NCBI GenBank assembly: GCA_964511875.1
Contig: CAZEHS010000025.1
Span: forward strand, 1-31,914
DNA length: 31,914 nucleotides
Source of the DNA: CAZEHS01 sp964511875
GTDB lineage: Bacteria > Bacillota > Clostridia > Peptostreptococcales > Acidaminobacteraceae
Reading direction: 5' to 3'
Shown here: positions 1 through 6,935 of the stretch, one piece after another
Layout: each line of letters starts with the position of its first letter
Numbering within the stretch: position 1 is the stretch's first letter
Program-made: the position numbers and the translations under genes
Notes under the pieces: model-generated
What the model was told of the DNA's origin: nothing
The model's database searches: none
What the model saw: only the letters and a program-made list of their open reading frames with translations

Positions 1-947
1 AAATAACCTTTGCTGGCGATACTGCCGGTGAAAGCACCTTTTTCGGTGCCAAAGAACAGGGATTCAAACAGATTGCTGGGAACAGCACTGCAGTTGACGT
101 CAATAAAGGGTTTACGGCGCCTTGGGCTGAATGTATGGATGCTCTGAGCGATCAGCTCTTTCCCGGTTCCGGTTTCACCCAAAATGAGGATGCTGGATTC
201 TGTGAAGGAAATCTTTTTGGCAAAGTGAATCAAGTCCTTCATGGATTCCGACTGGTGAATGATATCGTTAAAGGAGAATAATGCCCCTGCCTGAGCAGGC
301 TGACGGCTTTCTGCGTAGCTTTCCAGATGAGAAAGTCGCTTGCGGGTCTGCTCCAGAACGGAGAGATCGCTCTCGAAAACAACAGCCCCATTCAGTGTTT
401 TCCCATTATTCAGGGGATAACCGGTATTGATGGTGGTCAGGGTTTTGCCTTCCTTGACCTCAAAACGGTCACACCGGTTGATAACCGGCTTTTGCGTCCG
501 GAGTACGGTCAGAACCGTGCTGAATTCTTCCTGAAGAACGTACAGATCAAGGATATGCTTGCCTCTGAATGCAGAGCTCTCATAGAGCTCCAGGGATTCG
601 CTGGTGTGATTGCCGAAGATGAAATACCCATTCCGGTCATATATCTGAATCCCTTCTGATACATGGTTCAGGGCCTGCTCATAGAGATCCAGCAGGACAC
701 CGTCCTGACTTAAGAACAGAATATGACCTTCCATGTCCTTTTCCAACTGATAGCAGTAGAACCGAGCATTAAGTTCCACTATACCCTCGCTGCCTTTCAG
801 AGGTTTCCCAAATATCAAATCAGGCTTTTTTCCCAAGGCGTGGCTGGTAAAACCAGAATCGAGTAAAGCCGTCGCACTGCCGAATGTTTGTATGTCGGTC
901 AGGGAAAAATCGTTTGAAAAGCGCATGATCAGATCAATTACAGACAT
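1..947 (-). CDS. Sigma-54-dependent transcriptional activator, RocR-like (partial, 3' end missing)
   Basis: The reading frame starts at ATG 947 behind an AGGAGTG ribosome binding site and runs open off the left edge, giving about 315 residues. The N-terminal 220 or so residues include a PAS-like sensor part (around residues 110-210, with GIQIYDRNGYFIFGN). An AAA+ domain follows, with Walker A GETGTGKE and the sigma-54 contact loop GAFTGS just before the edge. The sequence around the loop (ESLFFGTEKGAFTGS) resembles the RocR/BkdR branch rather than response regulators, and there is no receiver domain. The C-terminal half of the AAA+ domain and the expected Fis-type DNA-binding domain lie outside the window. 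It presumably senses a small molecule through the PAS region and activates a sigma-54 promoter; the target is not visible here. Confidence 0.9.
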   Translation of the reverse strand, partial: MSVIDLIMRFSNDFSLTDIQTFGSATALLDSGFTSHALGKKPDLIFGKPLKGSEGIVELNARFYCYQLEKDMEGHILFLSQDGVLLDLYEQALNHVSEGIQIYDRNGYFIFGNHTSESLELYESSAFRGKHILDLYVLQEEFSTVLTVLRTQKPVINRCDRFEVKEGKTLTTINTGYPLNNGKTLNGAVVFESDLSVLEQTRKRLSHLESYAESRQPAQAGALFSFNDIIHQSESMKDLIHFAKKISFTESSILILGETGTGKELIAQSIHTFSPRRRKPFIDVNCSAVPSNLFESLFFGTEKGAFTGSIASKGY

Positions 948-982
948 AAGAACACTCCTATAAGCCATTTGAGTTAATTATA

Positions 983-1744
983 TCATTTATTCATTATGAA
1001 TATCAAAATAGCATCCCGCAGAAATTCAGCGGTACCAGGCTGCACGGAGTCATAGTACGCTTTGAAACGCTCATCGTCAACGTACATGCGGGCTAAACCA
1101 GCATGGGCTTCTGCGCTGTACTGGCTCCAGTGAAACATCAGCCAGTCCTTATGCAGTTGAGCGGCTTTCTGGGCCAGTTCACTGCCTGGGTCCTTTGTTT
1201 CCATAGCCTGACTTAGGGTTTCCATCAGCTCTTCCGTCAAGAGGCTGAATGCATCAAGTTCAGCCTGGGTCCTGTTCAAGAGCATTTTGTTGGAAGCATT
1301 CACTGCTTCATCTCCAAATTCTGCGCGGACTTCCTTTCCATACTTTGATTCGTTTTCATCCACAAGCTTTTGTTTGAACCCTTCAAATTTTTCAGCGTCA
1401 GTCATTGTCGTTCTCCCTTCTTTAGATAAAATGGTCAGTTCCAACGTATTGATGAGTATATCCAGCTGAACGCGTTTCACCAGAAGGTTCTTATGATGTG
1501 CGTTCAACGCCTCTGCGATATTGAAATCCGGCGCAGACACGATTTCTTTGATGGTTTCAAGCGGGACACCCAGTTCCTTGTAGAAAAGAATCTGCTGCAA
1601 TCGGTCGATTTCCGTTTTTCCGTAAATACGGTACCCCGAGCTGTTGATTCTCGCCGGTTTTAGAATTCCAAGTTCATCATAATAACGCAGTGTCCGGGTA
1701 CTGATCCCGGATAGTGCAGCGAGTTTCTGAACCGTATATTCCAT
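983..1744 (-). CDS. MerR-family transcriptional regulator, TipA-like
   Basis: The N-terminus has the MerR winged-helix signature (YTVQKLAALSGISTRTLRYYDELGIL, about residues 2-27), followed by the wing SGYRIYG and a coiled-coil dimer helix. The C-terminal half (about residues 120-250) looks like a TipAS/albicidin-type ligand domain, with an acidic helix containing MFHWSQYSAEAH and ending near LRDAILIFI. TipA-like regulators bind drugs or peptides and activate promoters with over-long spacers. I start the gene at ATG 1744, which has GGAGGTG directly upstream. A longer frame from 1771 would begin inside the -10 element of the gene's own promoter. The partial sigma-54 activator begins 36 bp downstream and may be co-transcribed. 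The ligand and any other targets are unknown. Confidence 0.88.
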   Translation of the reverse strand: MEYTVQKLAALSGISTRTLRYYDELGILKPARINSSGYRIYGKTEIDRLQQILFYKELGVPLETIKEIVSAPDFNIAEALNAHHKNLLVKRVQLDILINTLELTILSKEGRTTMTDAEKFEGFKQKLVDENESKYGKEVRAEFGDEAVNASNKMLLNRTQAELDAFSLLTEELMETLSQAMETKDPGSELAQKAAQLHKDWLMFHWSQYSAEAHAGLARMYVDDERFKAYYDSVQPGTAEFLRDAILIFIMNK

Positions 1745-1766
1745 TCGAGCACCTCCTCTTATGAAC

Positions 1767-1797
1767 ATCATAAACCTTTACGTAACGTCAATGTCAA
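1767..1797 (-). promoter_or_regulatory. MerR-type promoter with 19-bp spacer for the TipA-like gene
   Basis: On the minus strand a consensus -35 TTGACA (1792-1797) and a -10 TATGAT (1767-1772) are separated by exactly 19 bp. This is the stretched spacing typical of promoters that MerR-family proteins remodel. An imperfect dyad with arms CTTGACAT and ACGTAAAG covers the -35 and the spacer, as expected for an autoregulatory MerR operator. Confidence 0.75.
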
Positions 1798-1918
1798 GGA
1801 TCACTTGAAGAAATCTTCAGATCATATCCTTCTATACTTTTAAGTTCAATCAGACTAAAATGTATACAAACAGGTTATCAGGGAAATGCTCGTGGAATGA
1901 TTCCAGGAGGTAAAAACA

Positions 1919-3013
1919 TTGAACAGAGTGAATTTGTCCGATATCGGACTCAGTGAACAGCAGCGTCTTGAAGCAGAAGCGGCAGGGGAAAAGCTATATC
2001 CTGCCCGTGTAATTGAGCAGCACCGGGTACAGTACAAGGTCCTTGGGGAGAACGGTGAGCTGCAGGCAGAGGTTTCAGGGCGTTTGGATCATCTGGCTTT
2101 GGAACCGTCGGATTATCCGGCAGTTGGAGACTGGGTGTTGGTCGACCGCCTGACAGACAGTGGCGGCAGGGCTGTCATCGGGAAAATCCTGAGGCGAAAA
2201 AGCTGTTTTGAACGTAAGGCAGCCGGGACAAGCGGGGAGCGACAGATTATAGCTGCCAACATCGATGTCGTATTCATCTGCATGGCTCTTAATGCTGACT
2301 ACAATCTGCGTCGCCTGGAACGGTACCTGTCCGTGGTCTGGAACAGCGGAGCGGACCCGGTTGTCGTGCTGACGAAATCCGACCTGTGCCCGGACCTTGA
2401 CAGCAAACTCCTGGAATTGGAGGCTGTCGCGCTTGGAGCAGCAGTCATAGTGACATCCGGGCTCCTGGAGGATGGTATCGGAGCGGTGGCGCCCTATCTT
2501 CTAAAGGGCCGTACCGTAGCGTTTGTAGGATCCTCAGGTGTCGGAAAATCCACCCTGATCAATCGACTCATGGGGGTGGAAACGATGACTACCGGCGAAC
2601 TGCGGAACGATGAGAAGGGAAGGCACATAACAACCCACCGTCAGCTGCTCATCCTGCCGGACGGCGCCATGGTCATCGATACCCCCGGGATGCGTGAGCT
2701 CCAGCTGATGGAGGCGGATATTTCAACAACATTCGCAGATATAGAGGCATTGGTTCATGACTGCCGTTTTACAGACTGCAGTCATCAGTCTGAGCCCGGC
2801 TGTGCCATTCAGAAGGCTCTTCGGGAAGGTCTCCTGTCTGAAAAACGCTTTGAGAGCTACGAAAAACTGAAAAAAGAACTGGCCGGTGAAATCCGAAGGA
2901 GCACACTGAATCCCACGTTGGCTGAAAAGGCAAAAGTGACTGAGATGATGGGTTCCCTGAAAGCCATTAGAAATATGCAGAAAGCTAACCGGAAGAGAAA
3001 AGGGCCCTATTGA
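1919..3013 (+). CDS. rsgA: Ribosome small-subunit-dependent GTPase A
   Basis: This is a circularly permuted GTPase that acts in late 30S subunit maturation. The motif order seen is G4 first (VVLTKSD), then G1/P-loop (GSSGVGKST), then G3 (DTPGMRE). An OB-fold region precedes the GTPase domain. A C-terminal zinc knuckle follows, with the Cys/His pattern CRFTDCSHQSEPGC. The start is TTG 1919, with AGGAGG eight bases upstream. At 364 residues it is slightly longer than the usual 290-350, with an N-terminal extension and a basic tail (KANRKRKG) that could contact rRNA. It is followed at close range by the YkgJ-type gene on the same strand. Confidence 0.95.
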   Translation: MNRVNLSDIGLSEQQRLEAEAAGEKLYPARVIEQHRVQYKVLGENGELQAEVSGRLDHLALEPSDYPAVGDWVLVDRLTDSGGRAVIGKILRRKSCFERKAAGTSGERQIIAANIDVVFICMALNADYNLRRLERYLSVVWNSGADPVVVLTKSDLCPDLDSKLLELEAVALGAAVIVTSGLLEDGIGAVAPYLLKGRTVAFVGSSGVGKSTLINRLMGVETMTTGELRNDEKGRHITTHRQLLILPDGAMVIDTPGMRELQLMEADISTTFADIEALVHDCRFTDCSHQSEPGCAIQKALREGLLSEKRFESYEKLKKELAGEIRRSTLNPTLAEKAKVTEMMGSLKAIRNMQKANRKRKGPY

Positions 3014-3060
3014 GTGATACAATGGATAGGAAGGATTAACGAGAAAGGAGCTGAAACCCT

Positions 3061-3795
3061 GTGAAGCTATCCGTACAAACCCTGCAAACGGCCGTAAGCA
3101 TGGCCGAGCAAGAAGGGTTGTTCGATAAATTGGAAACCTTGTATGCTTCAATCCCGGCCGGCCGCTGCGCGGGCTGCACTAAGTGCTGTGCAGAATCGGT
3201 GAATGCGTTCTATGTCGAGTTCCTTGCTATCTGGAATCGCATGAATAGGGATCGGGAGCTGAAAGCCAGGCTGATGCCGAGGATTGTCCGTCATTATATG
3301 CTGGAGATGGTAGAATCGGCTTCCTGTCCGTTTCTTGATGATGATGGACGCTGTGCGGTGTACGACGAACGGCCCTTAGTCTGCAGGCAGTTTGGTCACT
3401 GGAGCCGAAAGGACTTCAGCCGGAATATAGAGGCAGTGCTCAAATCAAATCGTAAAGCTGCGCAATATTATCATAAGAATTTTGGAATGGATATTCCTGA
3501 AGCTGTGGTAACCAGAACCCTTCAGTATTGTGAAGAGTTTTCAGTGGAACGGAAAACCGGACCCATCAAGCGCGGGGAGCAGACCGATGCCGTTTTCATG
3601 CTTGATGTTCCTTTTCTTCAAAGGAACATGCTGGATGAAAACCTGTTGGGAACACCCCTGGTCTCATGGTTCGTATATACGCTGTATTCTCCCCAGGAAG
3701 CAGGGGCCATTCGTTTGAAAGTGATGAAGGAGTATCTTGAGAACGGGGCAAGTGAAACTCTCGGCCTGCACCTGAACTCAGGGCTAACCACATAG
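3061..3795 (+). CDS. YkgJ-family cysteine-cluster (zinc or iron binding) protein
   Basis: The frame starts at GTG 3061 behind AAAGGAG. Near residue 35 is the family hallmark CAGCTKCC, followed by CPFLDDDGRCAVYDERPLVCRQFG around residues 83-105. Together these form the CxxCxxCC...C...C pattern of the YkgJ/UPF0153 family, which is proposed to hold a metal or Fe-S centre. The family has no well-established biochemical role. The C-terminal 110 residues are not recognised. The gene lies 47 bp after rsgA on the same strand, so the two could be co-transcribed, and a terminator follows it. Confidence 0.85.
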   Translation: MKLSVQTLQTAVSMAEQEGLFDKLETLYASIPAGRCAGCTKCCAESVNAFYVEFLAIWNRMNRDRELKARLMPRIVRHYMLEMVESASCPFLDDDGRCAVYDERPLVCRQFGHWSRKDFSRNIEAVLKSNRKAAQYYHKNFGMDIPEAVVTRTLQYCEEFSVERKTGPIKRGEQTDAVFMLDVPFLQRNMLDENLLGTPLVSWFVYTLYSPQEAGAIRLKVMKEYLENGASETLGLHLNSGLTT

Positions 3796-3811
3796 TATTT
3801 GCTTCTCACTG

Positions 3812-3841
3812 ACCGCCTTTGAAACTAAAGGCGGTTTATTG
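3812..3841 (+). terminator. Rho-independent terminator after the YkgJ-type gene
   Basis: A 9-bp perfect stem (ACCGCCTTT / AAAGGCGGT) with a 6-nt loop is followed by TTATT. It lies 17 bp after the stop codon. Confidence 0.75.
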
Positions 3842-3932
3842 CTTCATTGTGTTTGTTTAGCAGGAAAAAAAGTGGATATGAATATGAGAACGGTACGTTC
3901 AAATTCGATGCATGGTTGTTTGAGGTGATCCA

Positions 3933-6278
3933 ATGAATATCCCTGAACTTTATAAAAAAATCATGCAGCAGGCTCCGTTGGGATATGCCTGTCATAGAAT
4001 CATCTGCAATGAAGAGGGGAATCCGATTGATTATGAATTCACAGAAGTGAACCTTTCGTTTCAGACATTCACGGGTCTTGATGGTGAGAAGATCATTAAT
4101 AAACGGATCAGTGAAGTATTGCCGGGAATTCTTGAAGATTCATTCGACTGGATAGGTTTTTATGGAAAGATTGCTTTAGGCGGAGAAACGCAGAATTTTG
4201 AGAGTTATTCGGAGGCGTTGGGAAAATGGTATAGAGTAGATGCATTCTCTCCAGAAAAAGGATATTTCGTAACGTTGTTCAGTGATATCACTCTCCTGAA
4301 AAAGCATGCTGAGCAACTGGAAGCTTCAGAACGCCGATATCGGGGATTCATTCATAATGCGCCCTTTTGTGTGATGGTTGCAGATGCAGAGACTAATGAG
4401 ATCATATATTCGAATCCCATGATGCTTGAGATGTTCGGTTACGAAGAAACGGAAGTTGTCGGAATGAAGGTTCATGATTTTCATCCGGAACCCTATCGCA
4501 AACTGGCTCTGCAGGAATTACAGGAAATCATTCAGGGCAATAAGACTCAGACTGTGGATCTTCCATGCCGGCGCAAGGACGGATCGGTATTCATCGCCAG
4601 CATCTCCGCTATGAGTACTGAGATTGATGACAGGACAAGAGTGGTCGGGTTTGTGCTGGATATTACAGAACGCAGGAACACTGAAGAGGCTCTCAAGCGG
4701 CAACTTGCCTCTGAAAAGCTGATTTCTGAGATTTCCAGCAGCCTGGTCAGTGTATCCTCTGGGAATATGGGAAAAAAAATCAATCGTGCACTGCGTTTGA
4801 TGGGGGAATTTTTCAAAGTGGACCGCACCTATATTTTCCAGTTTGCCGAGAATGCTCTCAGTATGAAAAACACCTTTGAATGGTGCGCTCCGGGAATTGA
4901 TTCACAAAAGAATGTCCTTCAGGATGTCCTTATCGAACAGTATCCATGGTGGGAAAAACAATTGAGGATTAAAGGCATCATATCCGTTGAGGACAGACGC
5001 AATATGCCGACAGACGCATTAATGGAGCAACGGTTTTTGGCTGAGCATGATACGCTGTCAGTCCTTTGTTTGCCGATGATGCGCAACAAGGAAGTGACCG
5101 GGTTCATCGGTTTTGATTCAGTACAGCATACACGGGCCTGGTCATCGGAAGAAATTGCCGTTCTGGGAATCCTTGACAATATCATTTCGGACAGCTTCAA
5201 TCGCTACAGATCCGATGAGGACATACTCTATCTCAGTTACCATGATAAGCTGACGGGGCTGTATAACCGCAGGTTTTTTGAAGAGGAACTCAAGCGGATG
5301 GATACGGAAAGGCAACTGCCTCTTTCTGTCATTATCGGTGATGTGAATGGCTTGAAAATCACTAATGATGTTTTCGGACACATGGCTGGTGACAGGTTGC
5401 TTAAAATGATTGCTAAGATCGTAAGTGAGAGCTGCAGGGACGATGATGTGGTTGCACGATGGGGCGGCGACGAATTTGTTGTCCTGCTCCCTAAAACTTC
5501 CTCCGAGTCTGCCGGGATGATATGTAAACGGATTTATCTGGATTGTGAAGCTGCAAAATTTTACCCGGTTCATGCGAGCATATCTTTGGGCCATGCGACA
5601 AAAACACATATGAGCCAATCCATTGAGCAGGTAATCAATAGTGCCGAAGACTGGATGTACCGGCGTAAACTTATGGAGAGCCGCAATTTCCGCAGTTCCA
5701 TGGTGAGCTCACTGATCAGCACGCTTTCGGAGAAAAGCTTTGAGACGGTTGGGCACACCGAGCGCATGGGAAAGATGGGCCAGCATATCGGCAAGGCCAT
5801 GGGACTGTCTGAGGAAGAGAATGAAAGCCTGAGTCTGCTTGCCATGATTCACGATATAGGAAAGGTAGTCATTCCTGAAAGCATACTGGTCAAGCCTGGA
5901 AAGCTCACTGAGGATGAACGGATTGAAATCAAACGCCACTCAGAGATCGGTTACCGCATCGCTCAGTCAACATCGGAGTTGAGCCAGCTGGCAGAATTGA
6001 TACTCAGCATTCATGAGCGATGGGACGGTACAGGGTATCCCAATCACCTCAAAGGAGAGGAGATTCCAAAGCTCTCACGAATCGTGGCAGTCATCGATGC
6101 CTATGATGTCATGACACACGAACGACCGTATAGGGAGGCCATTTCTCATGAACAGGCTGTCAAAGAGATTGAAGCCTGTTCCGGAACTCAGTTCGATCCT
6201 CGTGTAGTGGAAGTATTTCTCGAATTCATGAAAGATAATAATCAGGTTCAAAAAAACAGGAGGCAGCACATCAAATGA
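3933..6278 (+). CDS. PAS-PAS-GAF-GGDEF-HD-GYP cyclic-di-GMP turnover protein
   Basis: This 781-residue protein starts at ATG 3933 behind GAGGTG. Domains in order are two PAS folds (about residues 1-120 and 125-250, the second ending in the PAC-like VVGFVLDITERR) and a GAF domain (about 255-430). Next are a GGDEF domain with intact GGDEF at residues 511-515 and a product-inhibition I-site RxxD at 502-505, and then an HD-GYP domain (about 590-770). The HD pair is H640-D641 (HDIGK). The later metal motif normally written HHExxDGxGYP reads IHERWDGTGYP, with Ile693 where the first His is expected. The protein has no membrane segment, so it should act in the cytosol. The cyclase half looks competent; phosphodiesterase activity is less certain. 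Confidence 0.93.
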   Translation: MNIPELYKKIMQQAPLGYACHRIICNEEGNPIDYEFTEVNLSFQTFTGLDGEKIINKRISEVLPGILEDSFDWIGFYGKIALGGETQNFESYSEALGKWYRVDAFSPEKGYFVTLFSDITLLKKHAEQLEASERRYRGFIHNAPFCVMVADAETNEIIYSNPMMLEMFGYEETEVVGMKVHDFHPEPYRKLALQELQEIIQGNKTQTVDLPCRRKDGSVFIASISAMSTEIDDRTRVVGFVLDITERRNTEEALKRQLASEKLISEISSSLVSVSSGNMGKKINRALRLMGEFFKVDRTYIFQFAENALSMKNTFEWCAPGIDSQKNVLQDVLIEQYPWWEKQLRIKGIISVEDRRNMPTDALMEQRFLAEHDTLSVLCLPMMRNKEVTGFIGFDSVQHTRAWSSEEIAVLGILDNIISDSFNRYRSDEDILYLSYHDKLTGLYNRRFFEEELKRMDTERQLPLSVIIGDVNGLKITNDVFGHMAGDRLLKMIAKIVSESCRDDDVVARWGGDEFVVLLPKTSSESAGMICKRIYLDCEAAKFYPVHASISLGHATKTHMSQSIEQVINSAEDWMYRRKLMESRNFRSSMVSSLISTLSEKSFETVGHTERMGKMGQHIGKAMGLSEEENESLSLLAMIHDIGKVVIPESILVKPGKLTEDERIEIKRHSEIGYRIAQSTSELSQLAELILSIHERWDGTGYPNHLKGEEIPKLSRIVAVIDAYDVMTHERPYREAISHEQAVKEIEACSGTQFDPRVVEVFLEFMKDNNQVQKNRRQHIK

Positions 6279-6299
6279 TGTGCTGCTTTTTTTTTTTTT
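6263..6299 (+). terminator. Strong terminator overlapping the end of the GGDEF/HD-GYP gene
   Basis: A 10-bp perfect stem (GCAGCACATC / GATGTGCTGC) with loop AAAT is followed by 13 T. The left arm encodes the last codons and the TGA stop begins at the last base of the loop. On the other strand a shorter T run follows after a gap, so it may also help stop csoR transcripts. Confidence 0.92.
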
Positions 6300-6325
6300 G
6301 TAATACGAACATAGGACCGTCATTC

Positions 6326-6667
6326 TTACTTCAGCATCCGCTGAATAGTGACCAATACTTCATCCACCACATCCAGATCCCCTGCCTGCACACGGGTTAC
6401 AACGCAGCTTTTCAAGTGGTTTTCCAGCAGGACGCGGCTTAGTGCATCCAGTGCGGAACGGGCTGCTGAAATCTGGTTCAGGACATCATCACAGTATATG
6501 TCCTTCTCAATCATCCCCTTGATTCCGCGGATCTGGCCTTCAACCCGGTTGCAGCGGGATAAGAGGTTTTTCTTTTCGAGCTGGCTTCTTTCTGTCGTAC
6601 GGCCGCAGTCATCTGCCTCGCAGGGCGTGGTACAGCAGTGGGGAGTAGGGTGTTCCTGATCTGTCAT
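6326..6667 (-). CDS. csoR: Copper-sensing transcriptional repressor CsoR
   Basis: This 113-residue all-helical CsoR/RcnR-family protein has the core CNRVEGQIRGIKGMIE. The Cu(I) ligand set C-H-C is visible: Cys in IYCDDVL, then His and Cys in ENHLKSCVV. That favours copper over nickel or formaldehyde sensing. An N-terminal extension of about 25 residues is unusually rich in potential ligands (HCC, CEADDC) and is not part of the core fold. The start at ATG 6667 has AAGGAG seven bases upstream. It is the last gene of copA-copZ-csoR. Two CsoR-box sequences sit at the operon promoter, so autoregulation with release by Cu(I) is the expected mechanism. Confidence 0.93.
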   Translation of the reverse strand: MTDQEHPTPHCCTTPCEADDCGRTTERSQLEKKNLLSRCNRVEGQIRGIKGMIEKDIYCDDVLNQISAARSALDALSRVLLENHLKSCVVTRVQAGDLDVVDEVLVTIQRMLK

Positions 6668-6685
6668 TGGAATCTCCTTAACGGG

Positions 6686-6895
6686 TTATTCAATAGAAAT
6701 TACGTCGTATCCGGCATCATCGATGGCCGATTTAAGCGCATCATCTGTTACTGTATCGTCTGCCTCGATCGTTGCAATGTTCGCACTGAGATCTACTTCA
6801 ACGGAAGTGACCCCGGCCATGCCTTCCAGTGCTTTTTGTACCCGTGCGGTGCAGTGGCCGCAGGACATGCCTTCAATTCGGATTGTCTTTTTCAT
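6686..6895 (-). CDS. copZ: Copper chaperone CopZ (HMA domain)
   Basis: This 69-residue single HMA domain has the Cu(I) motif GMSCGHC near residue 10 and the fold ending DDAGYDVISI. It delivers Cu(I) to the N-terminal domains of CopA and can donate it to CsoR. I place the start at ATG 6895, because GGAGG lies immediately upstream and the protein then begins MKKTIRIEGMSC like other CopZ proteins. A longer frame from 6979 would overlap copA and has no support. It lies 40 bp after copA and 18 bp before csoR. Confidence 0.94.
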   Translation of the reverse strand: MKKTIRIEGMSCGHCTARVQKALEGMAGVTSVEVDLSANIATIEADDTVTDDALKSAIDDAGYDVISIE

Positions 6896-6935
6896 GATAT
6901 TCCTCCAAAGGGTGTGTAGTATGGTCTGACATTGA

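Noticed and set aside
327..659. 110-residue plus-strand frame
   Set aside because: It is antisense to the PAS region of the partial sigma-54 activator, which has clear motifs and its own start.
5142..5618. 158-residue minus-strand frame
   Set aside because: It is a shadow of the GGDEF domain on the opposite strand.
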